Both the position numbers and the translations under genes were made by a program. Below, one piece after another: positions 1 through 16,800 of a stretch of 64,000 nucleotides of DNA (its first letter is position 1; every line of letters begins with the position of its first letter). Source of the stretch: Cruorifilaria tuberocauda. Taxonomy: Eukaryota > Nematoda > Chromadorea > Rhabditida > Onchocercidae. The notes under the pieces were generated by a model. The model was not told the DNA's origin, ran no database searches, and worked only from the letters and a program-made list of their open reading frames with translations. The stretch is taken from assembly GCA_013365365.1 (NCBI GenBank), contig JABVXU010000178.1:1-64000 (forward strand), in the 5' to 3' direction.

Positions 1-3000
1 TTATAATTCAACGGTGTTCAGTTAAAGATAAATAAATTATTTGTCCGTAAATCCCAAATTCAAAAAAGTTTACGACAACAGGTACATTTATAAATAGGTT
101 TATTCTTCCAATTAGCTTTCAACAGTTTATCTTCACATGACTAACAGGAATAATTCGGAGTAACTGATCGAAATTATAACAGTACGATTAAGTCTCCGAA
201 TTACAGAGAGTTTAGCAACATAATGGATTAAATACATCTTCAAGGATAAAAACGGTATTGTATTGCCGCCATTCATTTTGAGTTCAGTTTATATAACGAA
301 ACTGTGGAATCAGTATTCTGGGTGTTTCTACATCAAGTGCAGAAAATTTCATTTTTCGCGACATTGCTGTTTTAAATCTTGTCATTTTGTTGCATCTTTC
401 ATCTACTTTCATATTTATTACAAATAGCATTCTAATATTTCGCAGTTCTTCACTTCTTATTTGGCATAATGTTAGTGCTGAAGCATTTTGGTATTGGCTT
501 TCAAACGGTATCGAAATTAAAAATTAGAGTGTCTTTGAAGAATTTTAGTGTTTCATTAGAAGCCTCCTTATTTAGGACGCTTTACAGTGTTATTGGAAGT
601 ATTTTTTATGGTTATTTAGTTTTTTTATGTTGATAAATAATTTATCCAGGATTCTTGGATATTAATAATCGTAAGGAGTAGTAACCATAATGATAGGGGA
701 CAGAACTAATTAATGTCTATTAAGAATTACGCATTAGCGAAACTTCTCTAGAGTTGATAACTGCATGCATTTCTTTCTATTCTGTTTGTCAAGTGCAAGC
801 AAAACGAAAAGATATTGTCTTAGTGTTTCGTTAGAATTAGATACAATAGGCGTTTTTCTAAGTATGAATCAAAGCTTTCCTTTTTAAATAGTCTTGAAGA
901 AGTAATAAATATTTGTTCTTTCCCTTTTCCGAACATCCCGGAAAATCTGACAGTGTATAATGTTTTTCAGTGTTTAAAATATTTAAAATTTTCTTACTCG
1001 TTTAATTCTTGATTTGTTAGCAACGCCTCCGTTGTTCACTTGTTAACAGTGTTTTGCAAATTTTCCTAATACATGTGATGTTAAAGTTTACTGCAAAAGA
1101 GGTTTCTTAATCAGTTTTCTAATATTTCATTAAACGCGTTATTGTGGTTTATAGATTATGTGAAGGTTTTCGAATCTTAAATACACACGAAAGTAGTTAT
1201 ACTATTGAGTTGTAATGTAGCAAGTTAGGAATGAATTGAGTTGTAAATGTATCGGAGCATCAAAGCAAGGCTTTAGCCCTGCCGCCGTTTTGGTATTTTG
1301 TTGTACTGAAAGATTCTTCTCATTAATCCTTGTTTGCAGAATAAAATTATGAAGTCTTGAAAGATTGAAAATTGGTTCTTTACTTCACTCTTTCAGGCAG
1401 AGTTCAGTAATTAAATCCGAATATATAAATGATTTTTTTTTAATCAGACGGTGCGTATTTGAATTGCTATAACATAGAGTTTGTGACGTTCTTCTAACTT
1501 TTAGATTCCAAATCTTGACATTATTAAAATTATATAATATTCTTAAAGATTTTACCATGTTTTTATGTTGGAGGCATTTTGTGTCCTAGCCTCTTCTTTA
1601 GGATTATGTCAGCAGTTAAACCATAATTAAGCTTTTCATTAATTTAAACAATTTTGAAATTATTGTGAGGAGTTTCTAATGGTGTTAAATAATAAGTGCC
1701 AGTAATGAAAAATTACTTCGAAAGGGATAATTTACCAAGCCGAAGTACACAAAGGTCTTTCTCACAATATTTGGACTTCTCAAAATCAAATAACTTTTTA
1801 CCAATCTGTTGGAGACATAAGAGAACAGTCAAAAATGTGGGGCAAAAATTAACTGAAAATACCAGGTTGCTTACTCCTAGTGTTATTTTCAAGTCCTGCA
1901 GTAAGCTAATCTTAACTAACTCATGGGTTCTGCTTCCTGCTGCAAATACTTCAAACTATATTATCCGCCATCAAAAGTTAATGAAGTAGAAAATAACTGG
2001 GCCGTCACCTGACTACATTGAGCTTTTTTCTTGAAGTTAATCTTCACTCTCTTTCTTTTAATCAAAGATCTATCTTATCTTCTCTTTCTTGTCACATTTA
2101 CTAATGTTTGCTTTATTATGAAAGTTTTGCCAGCAGTGCAATTCTCGCTCTACATCTTCTAATTCTTGTTTGGAAAAATTTCATCGGATTTGTTTTTGTA
2201 AAAGTGCTACCTGTTCAACAGTTGCGGTAGCTCAAAAACTTCAGAGGCTTAGTATCAGACAAGCTCAATTTCTTAATATCATTTGTGTCCAAATTGTCGA
2301 AACGATAAAAAATTCAAGTGTCTGGAATGCTGTGAAAAGTAAATATAGCAGCGAGAGATATTTAAGAAATTCATGAATTTTACTATAGCTTTGCTAATGA
2401 GAAAGTCTTATAAGTCATAATTTTACAATTTTTGTAGCAAGTGAAATGAGCATTCAATATAGCTATATTGACGAGCTCTGCAACTTCGTCTATTTTTTGT
2501 GCTTTGTCGTGGTGAGAAAAATCGAAAAACAATGTTTTTTAACCTCCTTCATTGAATGCCTTCCCTGGATAAAACTAGATATTGAATGATTCACGTAAAA
2601 GAAGGGAAGAAACATGCATAAATATTCCTGTGGTTGATCTATTTTTTTTGACAAGCTGAAGATTACGGCAATTTGTTTCCAGAAATCTACTTGCCTAGTT
2701 TTTTGATGAGTGGAAATTATTAGGGGGATGGGAAGATCATTTTCATTTGATTCAATGACATTTGGTGTTGTCTTTTAAATATTTTTATTTTTAAATTAGT
2801 GAGTGATCTCACTGACGTTTGATTCTACGAAATATGAGGGGCATTGAAATTGGAAAAAAGTACAATTTGTCGACTTCTTTTTTTCAATTTAAGTAAAATA
2901 GCTTCTTTTTTACATCACAAGCCTTGAAAGTTTTTTCTTTTTTTCATGACAAAATTAATCGGACTTAAAAATTGTGTTCAACAGGTGCGATGGTAGAATT

Positions 3001-3499
3001 TAACAGATACCAATTTTAAAGTAACTGATAAGTATTGATAAATAAAAAATTTGCTACTTTCAATGCTAACATCTTTCTCTTTAATCCCCATATCATTTTT
3101 CCTGCCTTATACTTCATTAAACTCACTTTTTTTCTCTATTCATTGAGTATTATACTGAATCAGCAATGATTATCAATTTATCAATTCCATACTTACTAAA
3201 TTACCAGTCATATTGTTCAGATATACAAACAGTATTTCTGTTTATTAATTTACTTTTAAAGTGTTCTGTATCATATATATCTATTTATGAACTTCTAATT
3301 CTGTTTCATCTAATCACCAGTACTAAAATGAAATGAACACTATACAGGCGAGTGACTATTAGCAATCTTTCGTTCGTAGCTAAATTTTACTTATATCGTT
3401 TTTAACTAGATGGAAAAAATGTTGTGCGCTATTGAAAATATTTATCTGTATCCTTCCTTAAGCTTCAGACTTTTATTGGAAAGATTTTTTCACATCAAT

Positions 3500-3772
3500 T
3501 TAAATTTCCGCCATTTCTAAATTTACTTCGACTTTGTGGAATACGGTTAGAACTGTTTTATTTTGCTTTAATTTGCAATCTGGTACTGCATTGTTCGTGA
3601 CCACTAATTTGTTCTTTTCATTGCTTTGAATCCTTTTCACCCTTTTCACAGCTATGAAACATATTAAATGAGATTGAACTATGATATGATTTGTTGATGT
3701 CCAGCGGAAACATTGTTTCTCTTTTCCGTTGCAGTTGCATGCGACATGCACCTTTTCAAGATTATATGGCAT
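3500..3772 (-). pseudogene. Cys-containing open frame, possible coding relic
   Basis: A 90-codon minus-strand frame begins at a Met at 3772 and is open upstream to roughly 3850 without another Met. Near the start it has a CNCN…C cluster (…ACNCNGKEKQCFRW…). A second frame just upstream (stop at 3775-3777) is also open and hydrophilic. I do not recognise a family, and no splice partner was found. The position, 0.3 kb from the broken fragment at 4067-4324 on the same strand, suggests the same decayed locus. It could equally be chance. Confidence 0.2.
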
Positions 3773-4066
3773 TTTTATGAAGCATTCGCTATCCCACTGA
3801 TCAGTGTTGTAGAAGGCGGCAAGTCTGCTTGATTCTTTACCGCTTGATCTTCTTCAGTTTCCGCGCTGTCAATGCGTAATGATTTGGTGCTAGAATGAAA
3901 CTGGCTCCTTATGTTATTCTACTGTTTCATAAATCCCATTCGTCTATTAATTCTCATTTACTGCTTGGTTGCACTGTTAAAATCTGACGTTAGAGGTCAT
4001 GGATCCGAGTTATTCTTCATCTTTTTAAATTATTTCCCTCAAGTACTGCTTCAACTTGTTTGCTGA

Positions 4067-4324
4067 TTACGATGCATTTTTCTTGATTTGTCCTCCCGTA
4101 CTGAGTTCTAACATTTCTGTGCTTGACTTTCTTTTCTGTAACTTTAGTTCTCTCAACATCCTTTCAATCGTTTTTCGCTTATCACAATTTCAATTCATTA
4201 TCATTTCTTTGGTTATCTGGAATCCATTGTAGATTGACTTGGCTTCAATCATGGACGCCAGAATTTTATGCCATATATGTCGCATGACGTTATAGATTGC
4301 AGTTCTCAATGCTTCTTCTTTCAT
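4067..4324 (-). pseudogene. Decayed coding fragment, possibly winged-helix (TFIIIC large-subunit-like)
   Basis: On the minus strand one frame runs 86 codons from a Met at 4324, interrupted by a single in-frame TGA after about 43 codons and ending in TAA at 4067. The translated halves are hydrophilic and helix-rich (…NGFQITKEMIMN, stop, NCDKRKTIERMLRELKLQ…). The pattern ITKE…CDKR.TIERMLRELK resembles a helix-turn-helix; the extended winged-helix part of the TFIIIC B-block subunit is a candidate by eye only. No flanking exons could be joined. It may be the relic of a larger gene, with other islands at 3500-3900 and near 2040-2160 on the same strand. The family assignment is a guess; the decayed-coding reading is moderately supported. 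Confidence 0.3.
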
Positions 4325-7300
4325 ATCCTTACTTTATAGGTTTCAACTTCAGGTAGATTTTAGTCATTAACCGACGCCTTGAAGTTGTTCAGAATTGTCT
4401 CCATTTTCTCAGATCTACGTGAAATTCTGATAATATTGGTTGAGCGAACAAATTATTAGAATGTCTTTTATGGCTTCCATCGCTTATTGTGCCAAATTTC
4501 GCTTTCTGAGGATTACTTTTAAATGTTGAGTTATTGTGCCAAAATTTTAAATGTTGAGCTCGATGTTTTCTTTGTATATCTTCAAGATTATGCTATCACC
4601 TTCTCTCCGTTCTCAACCAGTATCATAATCCAATTGTGGCTGTATGTAAATGTGGAGTTTAATAACCCTGCGATAACACATTTATAACCAAATGAATGTG
4701 TATTTTCCTGTTCTTGTCGAATATTATTTGCAACAAATACTTTTTCGTTTCAATATTGTTAGATAATTCTTTTTGTTACTGCTGCTGAAATTCTGATCGC
4801 GTACAAAACTTTCATAATCACGAATTTTATGTCTTATAGGACTAAAAATATACGAGTTATAAAAACTTCAAATTTCAAAACAATTTTAAAGCGACCTATA
4901 CTTCTTGGATCAACAGAATTCGCACAAAGGGTTTTGAATTTGATGAGTACATAAAGATCCGTCAAATTATGATATACGATAAAGCTCAAAGGAAACCTAA
5001 GATAAATGGTCAAATTTTGAATATCACTTAATAAAAATGTATCAAATGACTCATATCACATATTATCAGTCACTGTTTGGATAACTGGTACGTTACATGT
5101 TTAAGAACTGGAAATCGATGATCAAAATTAATTAACGCCTACTTTTATTTCGTTTCCACTCATTTGTGTTATTGTTTCAAGTAAAAATTGCATAGTTTAT
5201 ATCTTCCGAAAAATCTAACTTTATTCTACAAACTCATTCCAGCCAAACTTTGTAAAAGATTAAGTATTTGAGGATTATTGTAAAGCTGAACGGCAATCTT
5301 AATACTTGTTTACGTCTCGATAAGCACACAGTTACGGGGCATCTTTCGATTTTTCCAAACAAAATTTTTAGAAAGATCTTTTTTAATTTTTCTCACTCAT
5401 TCACTTCTCTTAATTTAATCACTACACTTTTTTCATCAAAGCTTTGTAGTCTATGCAGTGTTTTCAGAGTTTGGAGAGGAGTTTATTAGTTCGTCACGAA
5501 TGAATGACGTGAATGGAATTAGAACAAGTTCGACAAGGTTTAATGAATGTTAAATATCTTCCATTTTAACAATAAAAGCTTCAAACAATGAAAATAAACG
5601 ATATCAAAAGACCAAAAATCACGAAATCACAATCTTCTGCACCAAGCCCCGTAAATGAACTGAGATCATCATTTCCTTTCTATCTCGCTGTTGGTTCAAT
5701 TTCAACTCATCTGTATTATTTGCAGGAAGTTCTTCAAGTTTACAATGAGTCCATTGTTCATGAATATTAACTATACTTGTTTGCAGCTGACAGATAACAC
5801 TTTCTCCAAATCAATGTATGACTCTTAGGTTCAACTAAATTTGAAAATTTAGCAAAATTTAAGAGAATAGAAAACTTAGTCATCTGTACCTGGAAAAAAG
5901 TATCTGAAAATTTTCTCTCAAAAACCGAAAGCAATAGAATGAGCCTATCATGTACCACTTTGAATGATGAAATAAGGAGCTAAATTTGAAACTGTTTCAA
6001 ATGTTTCAAGTGTTAAAGCATCTATAATTTATACGAATCGAATTCACTTTGATCAATTGCTTTTAAGTCGATGATGTTATTGATTATGGATAGCAAAATA
6101 TCCAAGCATTCAGCAATAAAGTGCTGAACCTAAATCAAACGGGGGGAAGGTGGGTGCATAATTCACTGTTCATTTCATTGAAATTTTCGTAACTTTTCTA
6201 CTCTCTTACATGAAATACAATCCTTCTTTTTCGAGTTCCCAAAAGTAATTCCGCAGGAACTTGCAACATTTAAATCCATTGTGAAAAGCACTGATTCGTG
6301 CAATGCACTGTGATGGGCAAAACCGGAAAGGAAGCAATAGCCGAACAGACGCAGTGGTTGATATTTGTTGTTTTAATGTTCGGCATGTGCAATTACAATT
6401 CTACCTGAGAGTTTTATAGTTCGTATTGGCAATTTAATTTGTAAATGATTTACTCAAATTTGAAAGTCTGTTAATGCAGCTTTCACATTCCTCATTAGCG
6501 ATTTTAGTTAATAACTATTTCTTTATCATTGGTGATAGTAAAATTGCGATTCTTGTTCTCGCGTATTCAATATCTTTTTCAAGTAAAGTTGTGGAAAGGA
6601 GAGGAGTAACTGGTAAGATTTATTGCATTTCCATTGATGTATTTCTGGCAGTATTGAGGCTAATCAATCTTATTACTAGAAAGAGATGATCAAATTTTAG
6701 CATTTTAAATTTTCGCTCCTTTGGGCTATTTTTTACAGTGCCTTACTAATACATTGCCTATAGAAAGTGATTATCACTTCATTTTGCCAGTCATCTGGCG
6801 ATTCATTCATTTATTCATTCGTTCACTCATTCATTCATGGCAATCATTCATTTAAAATATTCTTATATGTTGTATAGGAATGCTTCATAAGAATCTTTGC
6901 ATAGTTTGTTTGGATAGGATCTATTTGGATTCTTTAGTGTTACTATTTTGAAAAACTATCAGTGAAGTTATCTAACTTCATAAAATGTTAAAATCTGCAT
7001 TGAGATTCTTTATGAACTCTCTAGTAATTGAAAAACTAATTTAAATTCAAAAAATTTCTTTGCTTAATTCAAAATATTTATGAGCGGCGGCTGAACAGCT
7101 AATGATGCTTTGTAACACATGGTTGTCGCTATTTGGGGTATAGAATCTTGAACTAATAAATACTAAATGAAAAAATCAAATGATTTGGGAAATCGTTAAT
7201 GTGGTGAGATGGATAATAAAAGTAGTTATCTGGAAGGCAAATAAAGAACACTAAGAAAAACAAAGCAGAAAGGGATTCTGTCAACGATAAAGTGAGTTCG

Positions 7301-7469
7301 GTTTCCCGAAATTTGAAGTCTCGACGTTTCAAAAGACTCTTAATGCTTCAGGAATATGTCTTAATGTTTCAGTACTTATTGTTTGGTGGATTTTGCAGTG
7401 CAGATAACTCAGATATTGTTACGGACAATCTTTTATTGAAACGGTGGTAACAACAACGACATCTCAAAC

Positions 7470-11752
<4,283 letters not shown>

Positions 11753-13890
11753 CTTGTTTATTGTTTCTAGCGCATTTTTTTATTCCAGCAGAATTAATCT
11801 ATCAGATCTTCGTGAGGTTATTACTAATGCTTATAAGACTTTAACGTTTGAAAAAGTGCTTCCGTAAAGTATGAGAATTTTATAACTAATAACGTTATAA
11901 TAAAGCATTAAAAATAATTGATTACAGCAATAAAAAGGAGAACAAGAAACCACAACAGATATTTTTTCAGCTATTTTTAGGTAAATTTCGCAGTTCCATC
12001 TGAGTTATCTTTTTCTTATCTTTTAGTATGCAGTTATAAGTGTTCTTTCTGTTAGGAAGATCAAGAATATGTAGAGGAATATTTTTTGATTTTGTAGTAA
12101 TAGTCCTTGTTTTCTCATTTCACCTGTATATTACATCGCAGTTTTGCATAATTTTCTTACCTTATGTCGTTTGCAATCTTTTATTTAGTCTGTTTGATTT
12201 GAAGTGCTTTTTTTGAGCAAACAAAATGGAAAAATTTTTGGAACTATATATTCTCAACGTCTATGTAATGTTTTAAAATGAAATGCGATAAAATTTGCTC
12301 AAACAAATCGATGATAAATTAGATTAGAAGATATCAGAAGTCATTTTATATTTGGTATTAAGAGTCCGAAAGCTTTCTTGAATTTAAATTCACAGAATAT
12401 TCGCAAAAAGTATTTCCTAAGCTAAGAATCGTTAAAGATAGTAGCTTTTAAAAGTCTTCCAAAATTTAGTTTTTAACATTTGTGTGGTTGGCTTCCGGTA
12501 ATACTTTGAGCATTCTTTGCTGTGAACTGTGTTATATGAAAGTATTTTACATTCCATCAGAGATTCTGTTGTTCAAATTGTGTTATATTTTGCACAATTT
12601 TTTCAATATTTGGTTTTGCCAGTATTGTTTTAGTTCCTTTTTTCTTTTATCTCTTATTTTTTGTTTTCGATTACCCTCGTTTAACACTCTTATCATGCTA
12701 TTAAAAGACAAATTCTTGTTCTCATTGACTGAGTTTCATGTTTTCTATTATGCATTACTTTTTGTGCATTGCTAATGCAAAACATTTGACAGTAATTTAC
12801 GATTTCCTGTGATCCATATGGATAAAAAATGAGTACAGTCAAAATAATATCTTTTTTGTATGAAATTGGTTTTTTTTTAATGAACATTTTACACAGCGGG
12901 TTCAGGCTTCTTCAATAATTCGCTAGGCTGGAAAATCCTTGACTGTTTTTTCTATTTATTGCAGAAGTTAAATGAAATTTAAAGAAAATTTAGGTTAGAA
13001 TGCGTAATTAGTATCTCCTCAAATAAGAATGTCATTAAACTAACGCATAATTTTGGTGATAACTTGCATATATTTTTATTGTTTTGATTTATCTTGAGTC
13101 TGTTTTCAGTCTTAAGACGAGCTTCCTAATATCAGTGTTGCCTGTATTGCAGAATCACTCCTTGTCTGTGGAATTCTCAAATAAACATCTTTTCATTCAC
13201 TTTTTGATTTAAAACCGTGTTAAAGTGACTGAATTTCGATCATGGCAAATGATAGAATAGAATCGTTTGTGATGTTTTGCACAGTGTGGACGGTTTGAGA
13301 TGTATTTCACATCTTTTGGAGGAGATATTGTGAGCACATAGATAAGCGAACGGTAACACACCATTCATAAACCTTCAAACTGTAAGAATTATTTCTTGGC
13401 CTAAATTCAATAGTCAGGTTAGGAAAGCATACCGTTATGCAGAAGTCAACAAAATGAAATCTACAAATACTTGCTAATTAAAGACTAAATACATCTGCTC
13501 CAAAACGAATGTACATTTTTGAATTAAGCATGATGATGTGAAAATTCAGAGATAGAGTTGGAGAGGTGATCCTATTCACGGCATATCATGATAATCGATT
13601 TTTAATATTAGAAAAGTTTTAGCATCTATGTTTTCGTCCCAAATATATATCCGTTTTGTCGAGAGTGTAGAGTAACTCCGACCATATAGTTTCTAACAGC
13701 ACTTTAGAAAATTTTAGGTACCATGAAAAACAAGCAAAAAGGAATATACATAACTTGTAACAAAGTATTTATGGCATCTAAGTCCGTTCTAATTTCTCGC
13801 ATTTTCAAAAGCAACAAATTTAGTCATATGTCGAGACATATCTTTTGGTTTTACCGAATAAATTTCATTGGGAATAATTTAATTCAGAAA
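11753..13890. other. Convergent intergenic region
   Basis: This stretch holds the 3' UTR of the plus-strand nucleotidase gene and, from the other side, that of the minus-strand MAM gene. The T-rich open frame 12482-12775 (+) and its antisense partner show no domain or splice chain. I see nothing else. Confidence 0.6.
11899..11904 (+). terminator. AATAAA poly(A) signal of the nucleotidase gene
   Basis: A canonical AATAAA lies 147 nt after the TAG stop of the NT5C2-like gene, on the same strand, in an AT-rich 3' UTR. No cleavage site can be seen directly. Confidence 0.5.
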
Positions 13891-16800
13891 TCAGCAAAGT
13901 GTCCTTGCCGTTCGCAAATCCACGGTACCACTCTCGATCACTTGAATGTCATCTATTGCACAAGCACCTTGATTTGTCCTTGTATTTTCGCAGACAAATA
14001 AAATCTGCAAAAACTGAGAAATATTTGAAGAACTTTATCAGTGCTATTGGATCAATTAGAGGAGAAAATCAAGTAAAATCATACTAAATTTTGTCTCCGC
14101 AGAATCTAAGGTACAAAATGCCAACGGTAGCAAGCTAATCATATTTTGTGCTAAGCCTTTTATAGGAATTTGAAAAAATTAAGAATCTTCTTAACCTAAG
14201 AAAATCTGAAAAAATTAAGAATTCGGTATCTCAAAAGAAAATAATATTAACCTTGGAAGTACCAGCTGGGCAAGTGAATGAGGTCAATTTCCATGTTCTA
14301 TCGTTCACGCTGACGAATTTATCAGATGCGAACAAGCAGTGTTCCAAACTTTCGCAACATCCTTTGAGTTGTACGCCATGTGTTCCCTCATAATACTGGA
14401 ATCGCAATTGGACTGGTTCTTTTAAGTCAGCAATATCCACTGCTAATCCAGCCATTTCTCTTGGATACAAAAATGTTGCTGCATAATAATCACCTTCTGA
14501 AATCATCCCAATTTTATTTTGTTTCAGTTCCTTATTCGCCGTCTTAATATGAAAATATCCTTCAAATTATTGAAATTCTGAATATTTCGATACAATATTT
14601 ATTTTCGCACACATTTCATTACAAATAATTTAGTTTTTTTTCAAATACATCAATAGCAGTAAAACAAACCAGTTCCTTCCTTAACTCCGGTAACTTTATT
14701 CATGTACTGTCCAGTGACCACTTGGAAACTCGTCGTCACGCCACGTATTGACTCCGTTTGATGCGCCTCTTTGTAATTGCACATATTCCCTCGAATAATG
14801 TAATTCAAGTCGATGTCATGATTTTGGATGCATTAGTTTTAAAATTTTGCTGAAAATACGGTGCACAGAAAATTCTCAAATGAACGTACGATTTTCGAAG
14901 GAGCATTTGATTGTATTGCAAATCAGTGATAAAGAGGTAGCAGTAATCTTGGATGCGAATGCTTGACTTTTATCTGAAGAAGCTGGTATTAGTGCAATTT
15001 CAGGTGATGATGATAGAGCAGAATCACTTAATCCAGACTGTAATCCCGAAGACTGTAGTCGAGTTGCAGCTAACAATGTTGTTTCAGTTGCTTTAATTTC
15101 ATTAAATAATTTTTCTTCCCCAAGTGTTGTATGTGATGTAGAATTTACCGCGAAATGTGAGGCATCAATCTGGAATAAGCATTACTGCAAGTTCAACAGA
15201 TTTTTTAAACGATTGAATTTTCAACTTTTAGTTTTCGAAGACCTGCCAATATCTCAACTACCGACACTGAATTAAAAGAGAGGCGAACTTGCTTCAAAAA
15301 AAACTTACATTGCTCGCAGTAGGAGGTTCTTTTGCGCTCGCTGTTGCTGCTTTTTCATCTATTTGACCTTTTCGTTCTTCCTGTTCAATCCCACAATCAT
15401 CCCCATCACTTTCATAGATTACTTCAATATCATCCAAAATTGCCATATCACCTCTTTCGCTAACAAAGTTACTTGCCACAAATACAATCTGGAATTTTAA
15501 ACCAAACCTTCTTCATGTATTAAAAATTTTTCACAGACTGGCTGAAAATTCGAAAACTTACATCAATGAGAGAAGCTTTTGGTAGAACCAATTCAGTAGC
15601 ACCAAGGCCATTTACAAGAGGAAATTCCTGACAATTTAATAAGGGATTAAAGTTTACAGTGTTTGGAAATGATTCTCGTTGACATACTTGCAGCAAAACA
15701 TTTTCTGACTGCCAGTGTCTGAATTAAGAAATACATATCAGCTAGAATGAACAATGATTTATTTAATTTACTAACCATTTAGATTACAAGATTGTTCCTA
15801 AAGTAAAGATCACATATATTAGCAAAGATTTTATATTACGGCTCAGTACAATAACTAGATATATTAAAACCGAAATACTCGAGACTTTGCATTATTAAAC
15901 AAGTGATTTTATCTGACGCGAAGATGGTTTGCATTACCTTGCTCTTACTATAATAGGTGAAGATGCGCAGCCAATGGCGCACGATGCAAACTGCGCCTCG
16001 TCTGAAGGTGCTGAACTGCTCGCATAAGTAACCAAATAATTACCACCTTATAAATTATTGAAATATTTAGTGCTTTTTTTCTCGGTTCTAGATTACCCTT
16101 ACTATATACAATTACTCGATCATCTGTTCCATTAATTATATAATTATATAGTTTACGTATAATACAAGAAAAAGTATTTTATCATTTTATATTAATGTTA
16201 GATACTTTCGCACAACATTCTTTTAACAACTTATAGAAATTCCGATTGTCTCAACGAACCTTCAGAAAAAAGACCTCAATAACTCACCATTTAAATTGCA
16301 CCAATTATGAATAGATTTTGGTCATGGATGAAGAACATACTTGGAAAAGGCGTATTCTGGAATTGTGGTGAATCAGGTACGCCATTAGCCAAGTGCCAAT
16401 CAAGCTGGTCATCTGGTGGTGGAACATTAGCCCAGCAGCACGGACGAGAATCGAAGTCACAAGACAATGCTTCGCCTAGAAATTCAAAAATCATATGTTA
16501 TCTCATTCATTTATTCATGGTCTATTACTATTACCAATTTTTGACAATTTAAACTGCATGAAATTTTCTTCGCAATAATCCCAATTAAGAAATTGAAAAA
16601 ACATATGTAAATAAAAACAAATAATAGGGTATTAGTTGTTCAATAATATTAATTCATAAAAAAAAAGTTGAGCGCAATAAAAATAAGTTCAAATGGTCTT
16701 CTTCCCCACTTTCAGATTTTGAAATAATAGATTTTAAAACAATAATTTTCCTTAAATTATATAATATATAATCATGCAAAATCTCATTCTAAAGTCTCAT

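Larger units (their letters stand above)
1..7469. other. Gene-poor 5' flank with decayed coding remnants
   Basis: No intact multi-exon gene could be built on either strand. The sequence is AT-rich with frequent stops. The open frames (for example 1696-1989 +, 6474-6689 +) show no recognisable domain and no consistent splice chain. Minus-strand islands between about 2040 and 4450 have coding-like composition but are broken by stops (see 4067-4324 and 3500-3772). A short ATTC-type tetranucleotide run lies near 6801-6838. The last part is the promoter side of the nucleotidase gene. Confidence 0.6.

Noticed and set aside
1696..1989. 97-codon plus-strand frame
   Set aside because: No family resemblance, no splice partners and Ser/Asn/Lys-rich composition expected from AT-rich DNA.
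12482..12775. 97-codon T-rich plus-strand frame with membrane-like residues
   Set aside because: Poly-T-rich DNA gives Phe/Leu/Ile-rich frames by chance; it lies in a convergent 3' UTR region.
16307..16552. Plus-strand frame of 81 codons
   Set aside because: Antisense shadow of the first MAM exon (16341-16475) of paralog A.
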